The notes under the pieces: model-generated
What the model saw: only the letters and a program-made list of their open reading frames with translations
Told to the model about the DNA's origin: nothing
Database searches by the model: none
From: Elusimicrobiota bacterium
Lineage (GTDB): Bacteria > Elusimicrobiota > Elusimicrobia > FEN-1173
Length of the DNA: 64,000 bases
Direction: 5' to 3'
Assembly (NCBI GenBank): GCA_016722575.1
Contig: JADKIY010000001.1
Coordinates: forward strand, 372,001 to 436,000
Made by a program: the position numbers and the translations under genes
Shown: positions 1-8,528 of the stretch, one piece after another
Layout of the letters: each line of letters starts with the position of its first letter
Position numbering within the stretch: the first letter of the stretch is position 1

Positions 1-551
1 GTGACGTCCAAGGCGTTCACGGATCCCCGCACGGTGTTCGAAACGATCACCGCCGTGTCGCCCGGTTTGACCGCGAGAGACGCCGCCAATCCGCGCCCCA
101 TGACCACCTGAAATTTGTCCTTCGCCTGCAAGTTCTTTCCGGCTTCGATGCGGAACATGGTGTTCATCTTGCTTTCGCCGCGGGGATTGACGCCTTGCCC
201 CACGAAGGAGACCGAGGTTTCCCCCCGGCTGATCAACCCCGCGAATTCGATCCGGGGCGTGACGATGTCCACGTCGGGGTGGGCCAGCACCACGTCCATG
301 ACCCGGTTGTGGTTTTTGAGAAGGTACGCGAAGGGCCGGGCGGCCCCGTAGCGAAGGTAACCTTTTTGAAATATCTGCAGATGGCCGAACTGGGAGCGGA
401 TGTAGCTTTCCCGAAGCTGGACCAGGGAGTCGTCGATGAAGCCCCCCGCGAACACCAGCGCCACGGACCCGAAGGCGATGGCGGCCAGGGTCACGGACGT
501 GCGGCCGGGACGGCGGAAAATGTTGCGGAGGGGGAGCGTCCAGTAAAACAT
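1..551 (-). CDS. FtsX/MacB-type ABC transporter permease (partial, continues beyond left edge)
   Basis: I translated this from an ATG whose last base overlaps the TGA of the upstream ATPase (ATGA, 549-553); the frame stays open to position 1, so about 184 N-terminal residues are seen. It begins with a short basic cytoplasmic stretch (residues 1-17) and one membrane helix (about 18-40), followed by a long extracytoplasmic domain with motifs such as RPGRTSVTLAAIAFG. This matches the MacB/LolC/LolE permease architecture, in which a large periplasmic domain sits between helix 1 and the C-terminal helices. Together with the ATPase it should form an exporter or lipoprotein-release complex. The substrate cannot be told from the sequence. 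The remaining helices lie outside the window. Confidence 0.85.
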   Translation of the reverse strand, partial: MFYWTLPLRNIFRRPGRTSVTLAAIAFGSVALVFAGGFIDDSLVQLRESYIRSQFGHLQIFQKGYLRYGAARPFAYLLKNHNRVMDVVLAHPDVDIVTPRIEFAGLISRGETSVSFVGQGVNPRGESKMNTMFRIEAGKNLQAKDKFQVVMGRGLAASLAVKPGDTAVIVSNTVRGSVNALDV

Positions 552-1261
552 CAGGCCGCCGCGATTCGGCCGTCGTGCAGGCGCACCACCCGGTCGGCCG
601 CGGCCATGATCTGGGGGTCGTGGGTGGAAAAAATAAACGTCGCCTTGGTTTCCCGGTTCAATTCTTTCATCAACGTCAAAATTTTTTCCCCCGTGTTCGT
701 GTCCAGGTTGGCGGTCGGTTCGTCGGCCAACACCACCTTGGGCGATCCCACCAAAGCCCGAGCGATGGCCACGCGCTGCCGTTGGCCGCCGCTCAATTGC
801 GAGGGTTTGTGATCCAGAAAAGATCCCAGGCCCACCCGGTGGGCCATCTCGTTCACGCGCCGCCAACGGTCCCGTCGGCCGACGCGGCGGAGAAAGAGGG
901 GGTATTCGATGTTTTCGGCCACGGTGAGCACCGGCAACAGGTTGAAGGTTTGAAACACGTAGCCCAACCGTTCGGCGCGAAGGCGCGTCAACCGTCGGGG
1001 GGAAACGTCCGTCACCACGGTGTCGTCCATCCGGATGCGGCCCGCGGAGGGCGATTCCACGCACCCCAGTAAATTCAGGAGGGTCGTTTTGCCGCTGCCC
1101 GAAGGGCCGGCCAAGGCCAGGAATTCCCCTTCGTTCACCCGCAGGGTGACGTTTTGCAGGGCGTGGACTTTTTCAGTCCCGACCAGATAGGTTTTGGAGA
1201 CCTCCGTGACTTCGATCAACGGTTCGGGGTTGGCGGCGGCGTCCACGGTCCCTCTTGACAA
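551..1261 (-). CDS. ABC transporter ATP-binding protein, LolD/MacB family
   Basis: A 236-residue nucleotide-binding subunit. Walker A GPSGSGKTT is at about 52-60, the Q-loop follows YVFQ, the LSGGQ signature is at about 156-160, Walker B VVLADEPT at 177-184, and a switch histidine is in STHDP. Length and the VAENIEYPL and DEPTANLD stretches are typical of the LolD/MacB/FtsE-like export subfamily rather than importers. The longest frame starts with TTG at 1261; a GTG at 1246 next to an AGAGGGA purine run is an equally good start. It is translationally coupled to the following permease and is divergent from oleA. Whether it serves the ole pathway is unknown; the divergent arrangement only permits shared regulation. 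Confidence 0.9.
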   Translation of the reverse strand: MSRGTVDAAANPEPLIEVTEVSKTYLVGTEKVHALQNVTLRVNEGEFLALAGPSGSGKTTLLNLLGCVESPSAGRIRMDDTVVTDVSPRRLTRLRAERLGYVFQTFNLLPVLTVAENIEYPLFLRRVGRRDRWRRVNEMAHRVGLGSFLDHKPSQLSGGQRQRVAIARALVGSPKVVLADEPTANLDTNTGEKILTLMKELNRETKATFIFSTHDPQIMAAADRVVRLHDGRIAAA

Positions 1262-1268
1262 AAAAGGT

Positions 1269-1282
1269 TTGGCATGTCAAAC
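1269..1282. promoter_or_regulatory. Imperfect palindrome between ABC exporter and oleA
   Basis: TTTGGCATGTCAAA is a near-perfect inverted repeat (one mismatched pair) in the divergent gap. It overlaps a possible oleA -35 box (TTGGCA, 1270-1275) followed after 17 bp by CACAAT (1293-1298). This would fit a dimeric regulator binding site, but no regulator gene lies beside it. Confidence 0.35.
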
Positions 1283-1374
1283 AGTATAGGGCACAATGAT
1301 CAACACTTCAAGGGCGCGCGCGCCGGTTTTCCGTCGGTCGCGGCGCTCTTTCTTGTTCGGGAGAACCTGAATCC

Positions 1375-2415
1375 ATGAAACTTCTCAGCGTGGCGCACGC
1401 GGTTCCGAGCCGTCGGGTCGACAACGACGAAGAGATCGCCGCGTTCTGCCGCCGGAATTGGATGTGGTGGCCCTTGCACCGGCTTTTCCGGAAAAAGATG
1501 CTCCAGGGATTCAAGCTCTCGGGCACCCGCACCCGTTACCGGCGCGCCCCGGGCGAGACCGCCTCGGGCATCGCCTGCCGCGCGGCCCGGGAAGCCATTG
1601 AAAAGGCGGGCCTCGCTCCGGGCGACATCGACATGCTGATTTACGTCGGCGTGGGCCGCGGCGTGCTGGAGCCGGCCACGGCGAATTTGTTCAAAAGCCT
1701 TTTGGGGCTGACCAACGCCACCTGCTTCGACGTTTTGGACGCCTGCGCCAGCTGGGTGCGGGGCATGTCCATCGCCCAGAGCTTCATCCACCAAGGCACC
1801 CACAAGACCGTGATGGTCATGAACGCGGAATTGAATTACGCCGAATATTGCGGGGACCACGCCCTGCGCCGCCCCAAAGATTTGTATTTCCGGTTCGCCG
1901 CCCACACCATCGGGGAGGCGGCCACGGCGACGATCCTTCAAGACGACGGCCGCCGGGACAATTTCTATTTCTCCATGAAAAATTGGGAAAACACCTACGA
2001 CCTTTGCCAGATTCCCCTGCCCAACCGGGCGGATTTCGCCGGCGATTACCCGTCCCGGACCCCCCAGCAAAACATGGTGTTCGTGGCGGCCTCCCGGGAA
2101 CTTCTCACGGCGGCCATCACGAAACTGACCGAGCAGTTCAAGGAAGACCCCCGGCTGAACGGCCAAACCTACGACCTTCATTTTTGCCACGACGTCAGCG
2201 ACTACTCCACCAAACTGGTGGCCAAGGCGCTGAACGTCCCCCTGTCCATGGTGTATCGCACCCACGAAAGGTTCGGGAACACGGTGTCGGCCTCCATCCC
2301 TCTGGCCCTGTCTCTGGCTTTGGCCGAAGGACGGCTTAAAAAAGGAATGAACCTGCTTCTCACCTGCGGCAGCGCCGGCGTGACCACCGCCTACCTCCAA
2401 TTCCGCTATGACTGA
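1375..2415 (+). CDS. oleA: OleA: acyl-CoA head-to-head condensing thiolase-fold enzyme
   Basis: 346 residues, KAS III/thiolase fold. The catalytic Cys is C124 (DACASW), with His at 272 (FCHDVSDYS) and Asn at 302 (FGNTVSAS), giving the Cys-His-Asn triad of this superfamily; a Glu at 99 (VLEPATA) lies where OleA enzymes carry the glutamate contributed across the dimer. OleA joins two fatty acyl-CoAs by a non-decarboxylative Claisen condensation to a 2-alkyl-3-ketoacid. The assignment rests mainly on context: oleB, oleC and oleD follow directly. The ATG at 1375 has a GGGAGAA ribosome site about 9 bases upstream. Alone, the protein could be mistaken for FabH, but the downstream genes make OleA far more likely. 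Confidence 0.93.
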   Translation: MKLLSVAHAVPSRRVDNDEEIAAFCRRNWMWWPLHRLFRKKMLQGFKLSGTRTRYRRAPGETASGIACRAAREAIEKAGLAPGDIDMLIYVGVGRGVLEPATANLFKSLLGLTNATCFDVLDACASWVRGMSIAQSFIHQGTHKTVMVMNAELNYAEYCGDHALRRPKDLYFRFAAHTIGEAATATILQDDGRRDNFYFSMKNWENTYDLCQIPLPNRADFAGDYPSRTPQQNMVFVAASRELLTAAITKLTEQFKEDPRLNGQTYDLHFCHDVSDYSTKLVAKALNVPLSMVYRTHERFGNTVSASIPLALSLALAEGRLKKGMNLLLTCGSAGVTTAYLQFRYD

Positions 2416-2427
2416 CCGGCGGCCCCG

Positions 2428-2838
2428 GTGATCTTCAAAACCCGCGTCGCCCAGCGGGGCTGGATTCGAATTCTGGCGGCGGGGGCCCTGATGTACGCCT
2501 ACGCGGCCGCTTTCTTGGTGGTCGATCTTCTGGCCCGGTTCGGCCAGGCGACGGTCCTCCGCCTTTGCGGCCTTCCGCCGGTGGATCGTCGCCGGTACAT
2601 CGCCCTGGACCGGGGCCGCGTTCCGCCGTTGACCCCGTTCGACGGTTTGAATTGCAATTACTGCGGGTACGCCAACGGCGTTCTCGCTTGGTCCCGGGAA
2701 ATCGTGCGCCGCGTGGAGCACTATTGGTGCCCCGTCCGGCACGCCGCGCCCCTGGAAAGCGACGTCAACCCGGCGGGTTACGCGGCCCCCGGGGACCGCG
2801 CGGCCCTGGACCGCTGGCTGGAGCCACCCCGCCCGTGA
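2428..2838 (+). CDS. Small membrane protein with CxxC and Cys-His motifs, inserted in the ole cluster
   Basis: 136 residues from GTG 2428, 12 bases after oleA. One hydrophobic helix (about 12-36) is followed by a soluble part containing LNCNYCGYANG and, about 20 residues later, YWCPVRH. The paired cysteines and Cys-His pattern look like a metal site or redox pair. I recall similar short proteins with a CxYCxYxNG and QYWCP(I/V)KH pattern annotated as hypothetical in other bacteria, but I cannot name a family. Its stop overlaps the oleB start (GTGA), so it is made with the pathway. It might anchor the soluble OleBCD assembly to the membrane; that is inference only. Confidence 0.8.
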   Translation: MIFKTRVAQRGWIRILAAGALMYAYAAAFLVVDLLARFGQATVLRLCGLPPVDRRRYIALDRGRVPPLTPFDGLNCNYCGYANGVLAWSREIVRRVEHYWCPVRHAAPLESDVNPAGYAAPGDRAALDRWLEPPRP

Positions 2839-3725
2839 CGGGTCGCCCCGCGGCGGTCGCCCCGGCCCTCTACCCCTTCGCCTCCCATTACCTGGAACGG
2901 GACGGCCACCGACTGCATTACCTGGACGAAGGCCGGGGGGCGCCCGTCGTTTTGCTCCACGGAAACCCCACCTGGTCCTTTTATTATCGGCGCGTGATTC
3001 AGGACCTTCGGGCCGATCACCGGGTGATCGCCCTCGACCACCTGGGGTGCGGCCTCTCCGACAAACCCCAGGATTATCCTTACCGTCTAGAAAACCACAT
3101 CGCCAACGTCGAATTTCTGATCGAAACCCTGGGATTGGAAAAAATTTCCCTCGTGCTCCACGATTGGGGCGGGGTCATCGGCGCGGGGTACGCGGTTCGC
3201 CACCCCGCCAACGTCGTTCGGTGGGCCCTGATGAACACCGCCGCTTTCTGGCCCGAGGGTTATTTGCCCCTCCGCCTGCGGTTGTGCCGCGTCCCCCGAA
3301 TTGGGGAGTTTCTCATTCGACGCTTTAACCTTTTTGCCCGCATCGCCCTGGCGGTGGCCGTGCGGCGCCCGGAGCGATTGACCCCCGAGATCCGACGGGC
3401 CTATCTGGCGCCCTACGATTCCTACGCGAACCGAATCGCCACCGCGCGGTTCGTGTTGGACGTCCCCGATTCGCCCCGCCACCCCAGCCACGCCGCGGCC
3501 CGGGCCGTGGAAAACGGATTGGCCCGCCTGGCCGGACTCCCCACGCGGATTTTTTGGGGCGAGCGCGACCCCATTTTCAACGCCCGCATTCTGGCGGAAT
3601 GGGAACGCCGGTTTCCGAACGCCGTCGTGGATCGATTTTCCCAGGCCGGCCATTACGTGCTGGAGGACGCCCACGAATTCATTTTGCCCCGCCTGCGGGA
3701 ATTCCTGGACGCGCCGGCCCCGTGA
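2835..3725 (+). CDS. oleB: OleB: beta-lactone decarboxylase (alpha/beta hydrolase, haloalkane-dehalogenase-like)
   Basis: 296 residues from GTG 2835, which overlaps the preceding stop; a longer frame is open upstream but lies over the previous gene. Alpha/beta-hydrolase signatures: HGNPTW at 42-47 (oxyanion/halide-site region), nucleophile Asp110 in LHDWGG, acid Asp245 in GERDPIF and His273 in AGHYVLED. An Asp nucleophile is the haloalkane dehalogenase pattern, and OleB belongs to that clan. OleB decarboxylates the cis-beta-lactone made by OleC, releasing CO2 and a cis-olefin. Position between oleA and oleC supports this over a true dehalogenase. Coupled to oleC by a 4-base GTGA overlap. Confidence 0.93.
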   Translation: MTGRPAAVAPALYPFASHYLERDGHRLHYLDEGRGAPVVLLHGNPTWSFYYRRVIQDLRADHRVIALDHLGCGLSDKPQDYPYRLENHIANVEFLIETLGLEKISLVLHDWGGVIGAGYAVRHPANVVRWALMNTAAFWPEGYLPLRLRLCRVPRIGEFLIRRFNLFARIALAVAVRRPERLTPEIRRAYLAPYDSYANRIATARFVLDVPDSPRHPSHAAARAVENGLARLAGLPTRIFWGERDPIFNARILAEWERRFPNAVVDRFSQAGHYVLEDAHEFILPRLREFLDAPAP

Positions 3726-5383
3726 CGGACAACTGGAATTTCGTCAATCGCGTCCGGGACGTGGCCCGATCGGACCCGAACCGTCGCGCGCTTATTTTCC
3801 CGAGGTCCAAGCCGGGCCGCTCCCCCGTGGACTACGGCGCGGTCACCTTCAAGGAGTTGAACGAGGAGAGCGACCGTTACGCCCAGGGTTTGCGGGCGTT
3901 TGGGATCGGGCGGGGCACCCGGGTCCTTCTCTTGGTGCCCGTGAGCGTCGAGTTGCTGACCCTGGCCCTGGCGCTTCTCAAAATGGGAGCGATTTTGGTG
4001 TTGATCGATCCCGGCATGGGAAAGAAAAGCCTTCTGAAGTGCGTGCAACACGTGCAGCCCCGGGGGTTGATCGCCGTTCCGCTCGTGCACGCCCTGCGCA
4101 CCCTGTCGCGGAAATCCTTCGGGGGCATCACCCACGCGGTCACGGTGGGCGCCAAATGGTGGTGGGGCGGGCCCACCCATTGGGATTTGCGGAATCCGGT
4201 GTGGACGGAATTCCCCGTGGCCGCCGTGAGCCGGGAGGAATTGGCGGCCATTGTTTTCACGACCGGCAGCACCGGGCTCCCCAAGGGCGTTCATTACACC
4301 CACGGCGTTTTCGACGCCCAAGTTAAAATTCTCGAGCGGGAATTCCACGCCGGGGACCGCGTGGGCCTCGCGGCGTTTCCCACCATGGCCCTTTATTACC
4401 TGGCCATGGGCATTCCCTGCGTATTGCCCCCGGTGGACCCGGCGCGGGTCGCCCGGGCGAACCCGGCGGACATCGTGGACGCCGTGGAGCGGTTCGGCGT
4501 GACGAGCGCCGCCGGTTCCCCGATGTTTTGGGACCCGGTGGTCCGCCATTGCCGGGCCGTCGGCAAGCGGTTGGACACCTTAAAAACCGTGACGATGTTC
4601 GGCGCCCCCGTTCGGGGATCGCTCCTGGAGGAGTTCGCGGCCGTGCTTCCCTCCGGGGGCCGAACCTTCACGCCGTACGGCGCCACCGAAGCCCTGCCGG
4701 TGTCTTCTTTGTCGGGCGACGAAATATTGGCCGAGACCTGGCCCCAAACCCGCGCCGGGGCCGGCGTGTGCGTGGGCCGGCCCTTTGCGGAGCTCACCGT
4801 GAAGATCCTTCCCGTTTCGGACGAGCCCATTCCCGATTGGGACGACGCCCGGGTTTTGCCCGCCGGAACCATCGGCGAGATCGTGGTCAAAGGGCCCGTC
4901 GTGACGAAGCGCTACGACCACCACGACCGGGAAAACATATGGGCCAAAATTTACGAAGGGTCCGATGTCTGGCACCGGATGGGCGACGCCGGCTACTTTG
5001 ACGACCGGGGGCGACTGTGGTTTTGCGGGCGCAAAAACCACCGGGTGGAAACCGCGGGGGGCGTGTTGTATTCGGTGCCGGTGGAGGAGATCTTCAACGC
5101 CCATCCCCGGGTTTTCCGCACGGCGTTGGTGGGCCTCGGTTCCCGTCCCCGCCAGCACCCCGTTCTGGTCGTCGAGCCCCGTCCCGGGGCGGCGCCCCGG
5201 GGCCGCGCCGAGCGGGCGGCGTTCATCGATGAATTAAAAACCCTGGCCAAAAACCACCCCGCCCTGGGCGAGATTCGGGACATTCTATTCCACCCCGGGT
5301 TGCCCGTGGATTATCGGCACAACGCCAAAATCATTCGGGAAGAATTGGTTCCCTGGGCGGCGATGGAATTGGGAGGGCGCTGA
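3722..5383 (+). CDS. oleC: OleC: ATP-dependent beta-lactone synthetase (ANL superfamily)
   Basis: 553 residues from GTG 3722, sharing GTGA with the oleB stop. Adenylate-forming motifs are clear: the P-loop TTGSTGLPKG at about 180-189, YGATEALP, the MGDAGYFDDRGRLWFCGR hinge region and a final basic C-terminal subdomain (HNAKIIREEL). OleC activates the syn 2-alkyl-3-hydroxyacid with ATP and closes it to a cis-beta-lactone instead of forming a CoA thioester. Length matches characterised OleC proteins. The gene lies third in the pathway order after oleA and oleB and ends three bases before the oleD start. Confidence 0.94.
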   Translation: MTDNWNFVNRVRDVARSDPNRRALIFPRSKPGRSPVDYGAVTFKELNEESDRYAQGLRAFGIGRGTRVLLLVPVSVELLTLALALLKMGAILVLIDPGMGKKSLLKCVQHVQPRGLIAVPLVHALRTLSRKSFGGITHAVTVGAKWWWGGPTHWDLRNPVWTEFPVAAVSREELAAIVFTTGSTGLPKGVHYTHGVFDAQVKILEREFHAGDRVGLAAFPTMALYYLAMGIPCVLPPVDPARVARANPADIVDAVERFGVTSAAGSPMFWDPVVRHCRAVGKRLDTLKTVTMFGAPVRGSLLEEFAAVLPSGGRTFTPYGATEALPVSSLSGDEILAETWPQTRAGAGVCVGRPFAELTVKILPVSDEPIPDWDDARVLPAGTIGEIVVKGPVVTKRYDHHDRENIWAKIYEGSDVWHRMGDAGYFDDRGRLWFCGRKNHRVETAGGVLYSVPVEEIFNAHPRVFRTALVGLGSRPRQHPVLVVEPRPGAAPRGRAERAAFIDELKTLAKNHPALGEIRDILFHPGLPVDYRHNAKIIREELVPWAAMELGGR

Positions 5384-5386
5384 GCG

Positions 5387-6409
5387 GTGCGGGCGTTGGT
5401 GACGGGCGGTCAGGGTTTCTTGGGTCTCCACCTGGTTCGATTTCTGTTGGGACGCGGGGCCGCGGTCCGTGTCCTTGTCCGCCGTCCGGCCCCGGAGGTC
5501 GAGGCCCTGGGGGTGGATTCGATCGTTGGGGACCTGCGGGACGCGGCGACGGTTCGGTCCGCCTGCCGCGACCGGGACGTGGTGTTTCACGTGGCCGCCC
5601 ACGTGGCCCTCTGGGGGCCCTGGGAGGAATTCTTTTCGATCAACGTCCGCGGAACCGAAAACGTGCTGGCGGGTTGCCGGGCCGAAGGCGTGCCCCGGCT
5701 CGTTTACACGAGCACGCCGAGCGTTGTTTTCGACAACACGGACCAAGAAGGCCTCGACGAGTCCCTCCCTTACCCCAAAGCGTTTCTCAGTCCCTACCCG
5801 GCCTCCAAGGCCCTGGCCGAAAAAGCGGTTCTGGCGGCCCACGGGCGGGACGGTCTCTCCACGGTGGCGCTCCGCCCCCATCTGATTTGGGGGCCCGACG
5901 ATCCTCACATCGTCGGCCAACTGCTTAAAAGGGCCCGCCAAGGGCGGTTGTTTTTGGTGGGAAGCGGGCGAAACCGGGTGGACGTGACCTACGTGGACAA
6001 CTGCGCGGAGGCCCATTGGCGGGCCGCCGAGGCCCTGACGCCGGGGTCGCCTTTGGGGGGGCGCGCCTATTTCCTCAGCCAGGGGGAACCCCTTCCCATC
6101 GAAGAGTTCATGCGTCGCGTGGCGGGAGCGGCGGGATTGTCGCCCCGGCTCTTTCGCATTCCTTATCCTCTTGCCTGGGGCGCCGGTTGGTTGATGGAAA
6201 AATTCGGCGGCGGAGAGTCGGGCGTCCCGCTCTTAACCCGTTTTCTGGCGGCCGAATTGGCCAAATCCCATTTTTACAACATCGCCGCGGCCAAGAAGGA
6301 TTTTGGTTATTTTCCACGGGTCGGCACGGAGGAGGGGTTCCGACGGCTGGCGGAGAATCTGGCGGCGGGGGGCGCCCCGTCCGCTAGAAGTGAAGGGACA
6401 GTTCGCTGA
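5387..6409 (+). CDS. oleD: OleD: NADPH-dependent 2-alkyl-3-ketoacid reductase (extended SDR)
   Basis: 340 residues from GTG 5387. Rossmann motif TGGQGFLG at 6-13, the active-site serine region YTSTPSVV and the YxxxK pair Tyr137/Lys141 (SPYPASK) mark an extended short-chain dehydrogenase of the 3-beta-HSD type. OleD reduces the OleA product to the 2-alkyl-3-hydroxyacid used by OleC. Completing A, B, C and D in one operon gives a full olefin pathway. Its last 26 bases overlap the end of the convergent barrel gene. Confidence 0.93.
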   Translation: MRALVTGGQGFLGLHLVRFLLGRGAAVRVLVRRPAPEVEALGVDSIVGDLRDAATVRSACRDRDVVFHVAAHVALWGPWEEFFSINVRGTENVLAGCRAEGVPRLVYTSTPSVVFDNTDQEGLDESLPYPKAFLSPYPASKALAEKAVLAAHGRDGLSTVALRPHLIWGPDDPHIVGQLLKRARQGRLFLVGSGRNRVDVTYVDNCAEAHWRAAEALTPGSPLGGRAYFLSQGEPLPIEEFMRRVAGAAGLSPRLFRIPYPLAWGAGWLMEKFGGGESGVPLLTRFLAAELAKSHFYNIAAAKKDFGYFPRVGTEEGFRRLAENLAAGGAPSARSEGTVR

Positions 6410-8465
6410 ACACCCGGTCTTGCCGGGCGTACACGCTGAAAAGGCCTTCGGGGTCGCTGCCCGAAAACACGTCGGCCCCCACTTTGAAGGTGACCCAATC
6501 GGACATCTTGTAAAGCATTTTTGGCCGAAGGATCTCGTCGCCCTTCCCGAAGTGGTGGAGGAGGATCACCTCGCACTCCAATTTGTTGTTGACGAATTTT
6601 CGGCTCAGGCGTCCCGCCACGTAAAGCCGGTTTTTCTCCACCCGAATTAAATCCTCCGAAAACCCCGGAACGTACCGGTCGATCAATTGCAGGTTTGAGT
6701 CCCAATTGTCGAAGAAGGTGTAATCGACCCCCACCATGGCGTCGTACGCCGACCGCCGGTCGACGTTGTCTTCGTCGTCGGGGTTGTCGATGGCGGTGTA
6801 GCGGCGGGGTTTGGCGACCATTTCGCCTTTCACGATGGCGTCGGACACGTCCTTGGAGAAAGTAAACCCGTAATAATTTTGACGCGGATGGCGGATTTCA
6901 AAATCGCCGGTGAAATTGGCCTCGTTCGGCACCCGGAAATAAACCGGATCTTTTTCGAACGAGTGCAGGAAAAAGACGGAAAGATCGAGGCCCCCGGCCA
7001 GCATCGACAGCCGACCCCCGGATTCCAGGGTGTTGAGGGAAACGGGGAGGGGTTGCTCCGGGATGGTCGTGAGGTCCACGCCCCGGACCAGAGGGCCCGC
7101 TTCGTCCGGCAGAAAAAAGAAATCCGAATCCACGGCCGGCCAACGGTTGGCCCGGGGCACCAGGAGGACGAATTCCTGGGAAAACAGACCACCGTTGTGC
7201 ACCAGGTCCAACGCCCACTGGGGCCGCCGAATGAGCCAAGTGTCGGGCAAAATCATTTCCCGGAAATCCCGGGCGTTCACCACGTCGGCCACGAAAAGCC
7301 CGACGGCCTCGCCCCAGACGATCTGTTGGGCGCCGACCCGGACCGTGAACAATCCCGGCGACCAGTCCACGTAGGCCTCCCGCCACTCCAACGTCGATTC
7401 GTTGGTGTCTTTTTCGGTCTCCGGGGCGCCCTCGCTGTCCCGGTTCCGCTGGCGCACCGCAAAATCGTAATTGCCCCTCTCGGAAAAAAACAACCGCAGG
7501 CTGTCGTTGGGCCTCGCCGTTTGTTCCAGGTACAATTCGCTTCTTTTCCGCCGCGTGTTGCGGGGATGGGCGATCCGATAGGCCCAAAATTCCGACGCCA
7601 CGCCGTGGGCCTCGAATTTGGCCAATTTCAAATCCTTGAACCCCATTTCCGGCTCCTCGGCGGCGGCGGTGCCGTAGATGAATTCCGGCAAAGGCGGGGT
7701 CGGCGGCCGGGGGACGGGCGGCGGCGCGGGCGGGCGTTTGGTCGGCGGTTCCGGGGCTTTGGCCGGTGGCGACGTTTTGGCCGCCGGGGTCATTTTCATG
7801 GCGGAAGCGGGGGGCGTCCCGGGCGTCGGGGGGGCGGCGGTCGGAAAGGGAGCGGCCAACGGGGCGGGAACCGGTTTCACCGCGGCGGGCGCGGGGACGG
7901 TTGGACGCGCCGGTTCTTCGGCGGGGGCGGGCGCCGGTGGGGGCGTCGTCTTCATGGCCGAGGCCGGGGGGCTCCCGGGCGTCGAAGCGTCGGGACCCGG
8001 AAAAGGAGCGGCCAGGGGCGCCGGCGAAGGCTTGGGCGGCGGAGGGGCCACGGGTTGCGGGGGCAACCCCGCCGTGGGGGATCGACGCGAAGCTCCTTCC
8101 AGCCGCTTGGCGTACCACGCGCCGCGGTTTTTCAGCTCTTTCAACTGCTCCGCAAAATGCGTGTCCAGGGACCCGCGGTTTTTTTGGGGTCCGAATCCCG
8201 TGTCCCGCCGGGCGCGTTCCAGTTTTTTCTTGGCGTCGAGGTAGGCCGTGCGCATTTTTTGTTCTTCTTCCCGGGCGTCCTTTTGAAGCCGCCGAAGCAC
8301 CTTTTCCAATCCCCAGCCCGATTTCAGTTTTTCTTCGTACGCGGAGATCGGCGGCAACGCGGCCCGGAGGGCGATCGGAAACCCCGCGATCAATCCAACG
8401 AGGAGGAGATGAAAAAAAGGCCACGGGAAGCGAAGCGGGGAGCGGGGGCGGACCATGATGCTCAA
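6384..8465 (-). CDS. DUF1302-like outer-membrane barrel with coiled-coil and Pro-rich N-terminal extension
   Basis: 693 residues (ATG 8465; ATG 8456 also possible). Order: signal peptide (about 1-35), charged helical segment likely to form a coiled coil (45-125), a long Pro/Ala linker (130-262), then a beta-rich domain to a terminal Phe, as expected of an outer-membrane barrel. The barrel contains the DUF1302 hallmark RVGAQQIVWGEAVGL and VVNARDFREMILPD. DUF1302 proteins are often found with lipid or hydrophobic-compound metabolism genes. The gene faces oleD and overlaps it by 26 bases. A role in moving olefins to or through the outer membrane is attractive but unproved. The N-terminal extension is unusual for the family. 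Confidence 0.72.
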   Translation of the reverse strand: MSIMVRPRSPLRFPWPFFHLLLVGLIAGFPIALRAALPPISAYEEKLKSGWGLEKVLRRLQKDAREEEQKMRTAYLDAKKKLERARRDTGFGPQKNRGSLDTHFAEQLKELKNRGAWYAKRLEGASRRSPTAGLPPQPVAPPPPKPSPAPLAAPFPGPDASTPGSPPASAMKTTPPPAPAPAEEPARPTVPAPAAVKPVPAPLAAPFPTAAPPTPGTPPASAMKMTPAAKTSPPAKAPEPPTKRPPAPPPVPRPPTPPLPEFIYGTAAAEEPEMGFKDLKLAKFEAHGVASEFWAYRIAHPRNTRRKRSELYLEQTARPNDSLRLFFSERGNYDFAVRQRNRDSEGAPETEKDTNESTLEWREAYVDWSPGLFTVRVGAQQIVWGEAVGLFVADVVNARDFREMILPDTWLIRRPQWALDLVHNGGLFSQEFVLLVPRANRWPAVDSDFFFLPDEAGPLVRGVDLTTIPEQPLPVSLNTLESGGRLSMLAGGLDLSVFFLHSFEKDPVYFRVPNEANFTGDFEIRHPRQNYYGFTFSKDVSDAIVKGEMVAKPRRYTAIDNPDDEDNVDRRSAYDAMVGVDYTFFDNWDSNLQLIDRYVPGFSEDLIRVEKNRLYVAGRLSRKFVNNKLECEVILLHHFGKGDEILRPKMLYKMSDWVTFKVGADVFSGSDPEGLFSVYARQDRVFSELSLHF
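7794..8024 (-). repeat. Two degenerate 52-residue repeats in the Pro-rich linker
   Basis: Within the DUF1302-like protein, PAPLAAPFP at residues 148-156 and 200-208 is followed in both copies by TPGxPPASAMKxTP (166-172 and 218-224 for PPASAMK). The two units are spaced exactly 52 residues, so this is an internal duplication rather than random low complexity. Confidence 0.75.
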
Positions 8466-8528
8466 GGATAGTAGAAGTGTTCTTAAAAATCCACTCGTCC
8501 GGCCGGTAAGTATTTCGGGGGGTCGAAC

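Noticed and set aside
1255..1291. TTGACA (1255-1260) plus TATAGG (1286-1291) as a promoter
   Set aside because: The spacer would be 25 bp, too long; TTGGCA/CACAAT at 17 bp is preferred, with low confidence.
1300..2742. 480-codon minus-strand frame opposite oleA
   Set aside because: Antisense shadow; oleA on the plus strand carries the full catalytic triad.
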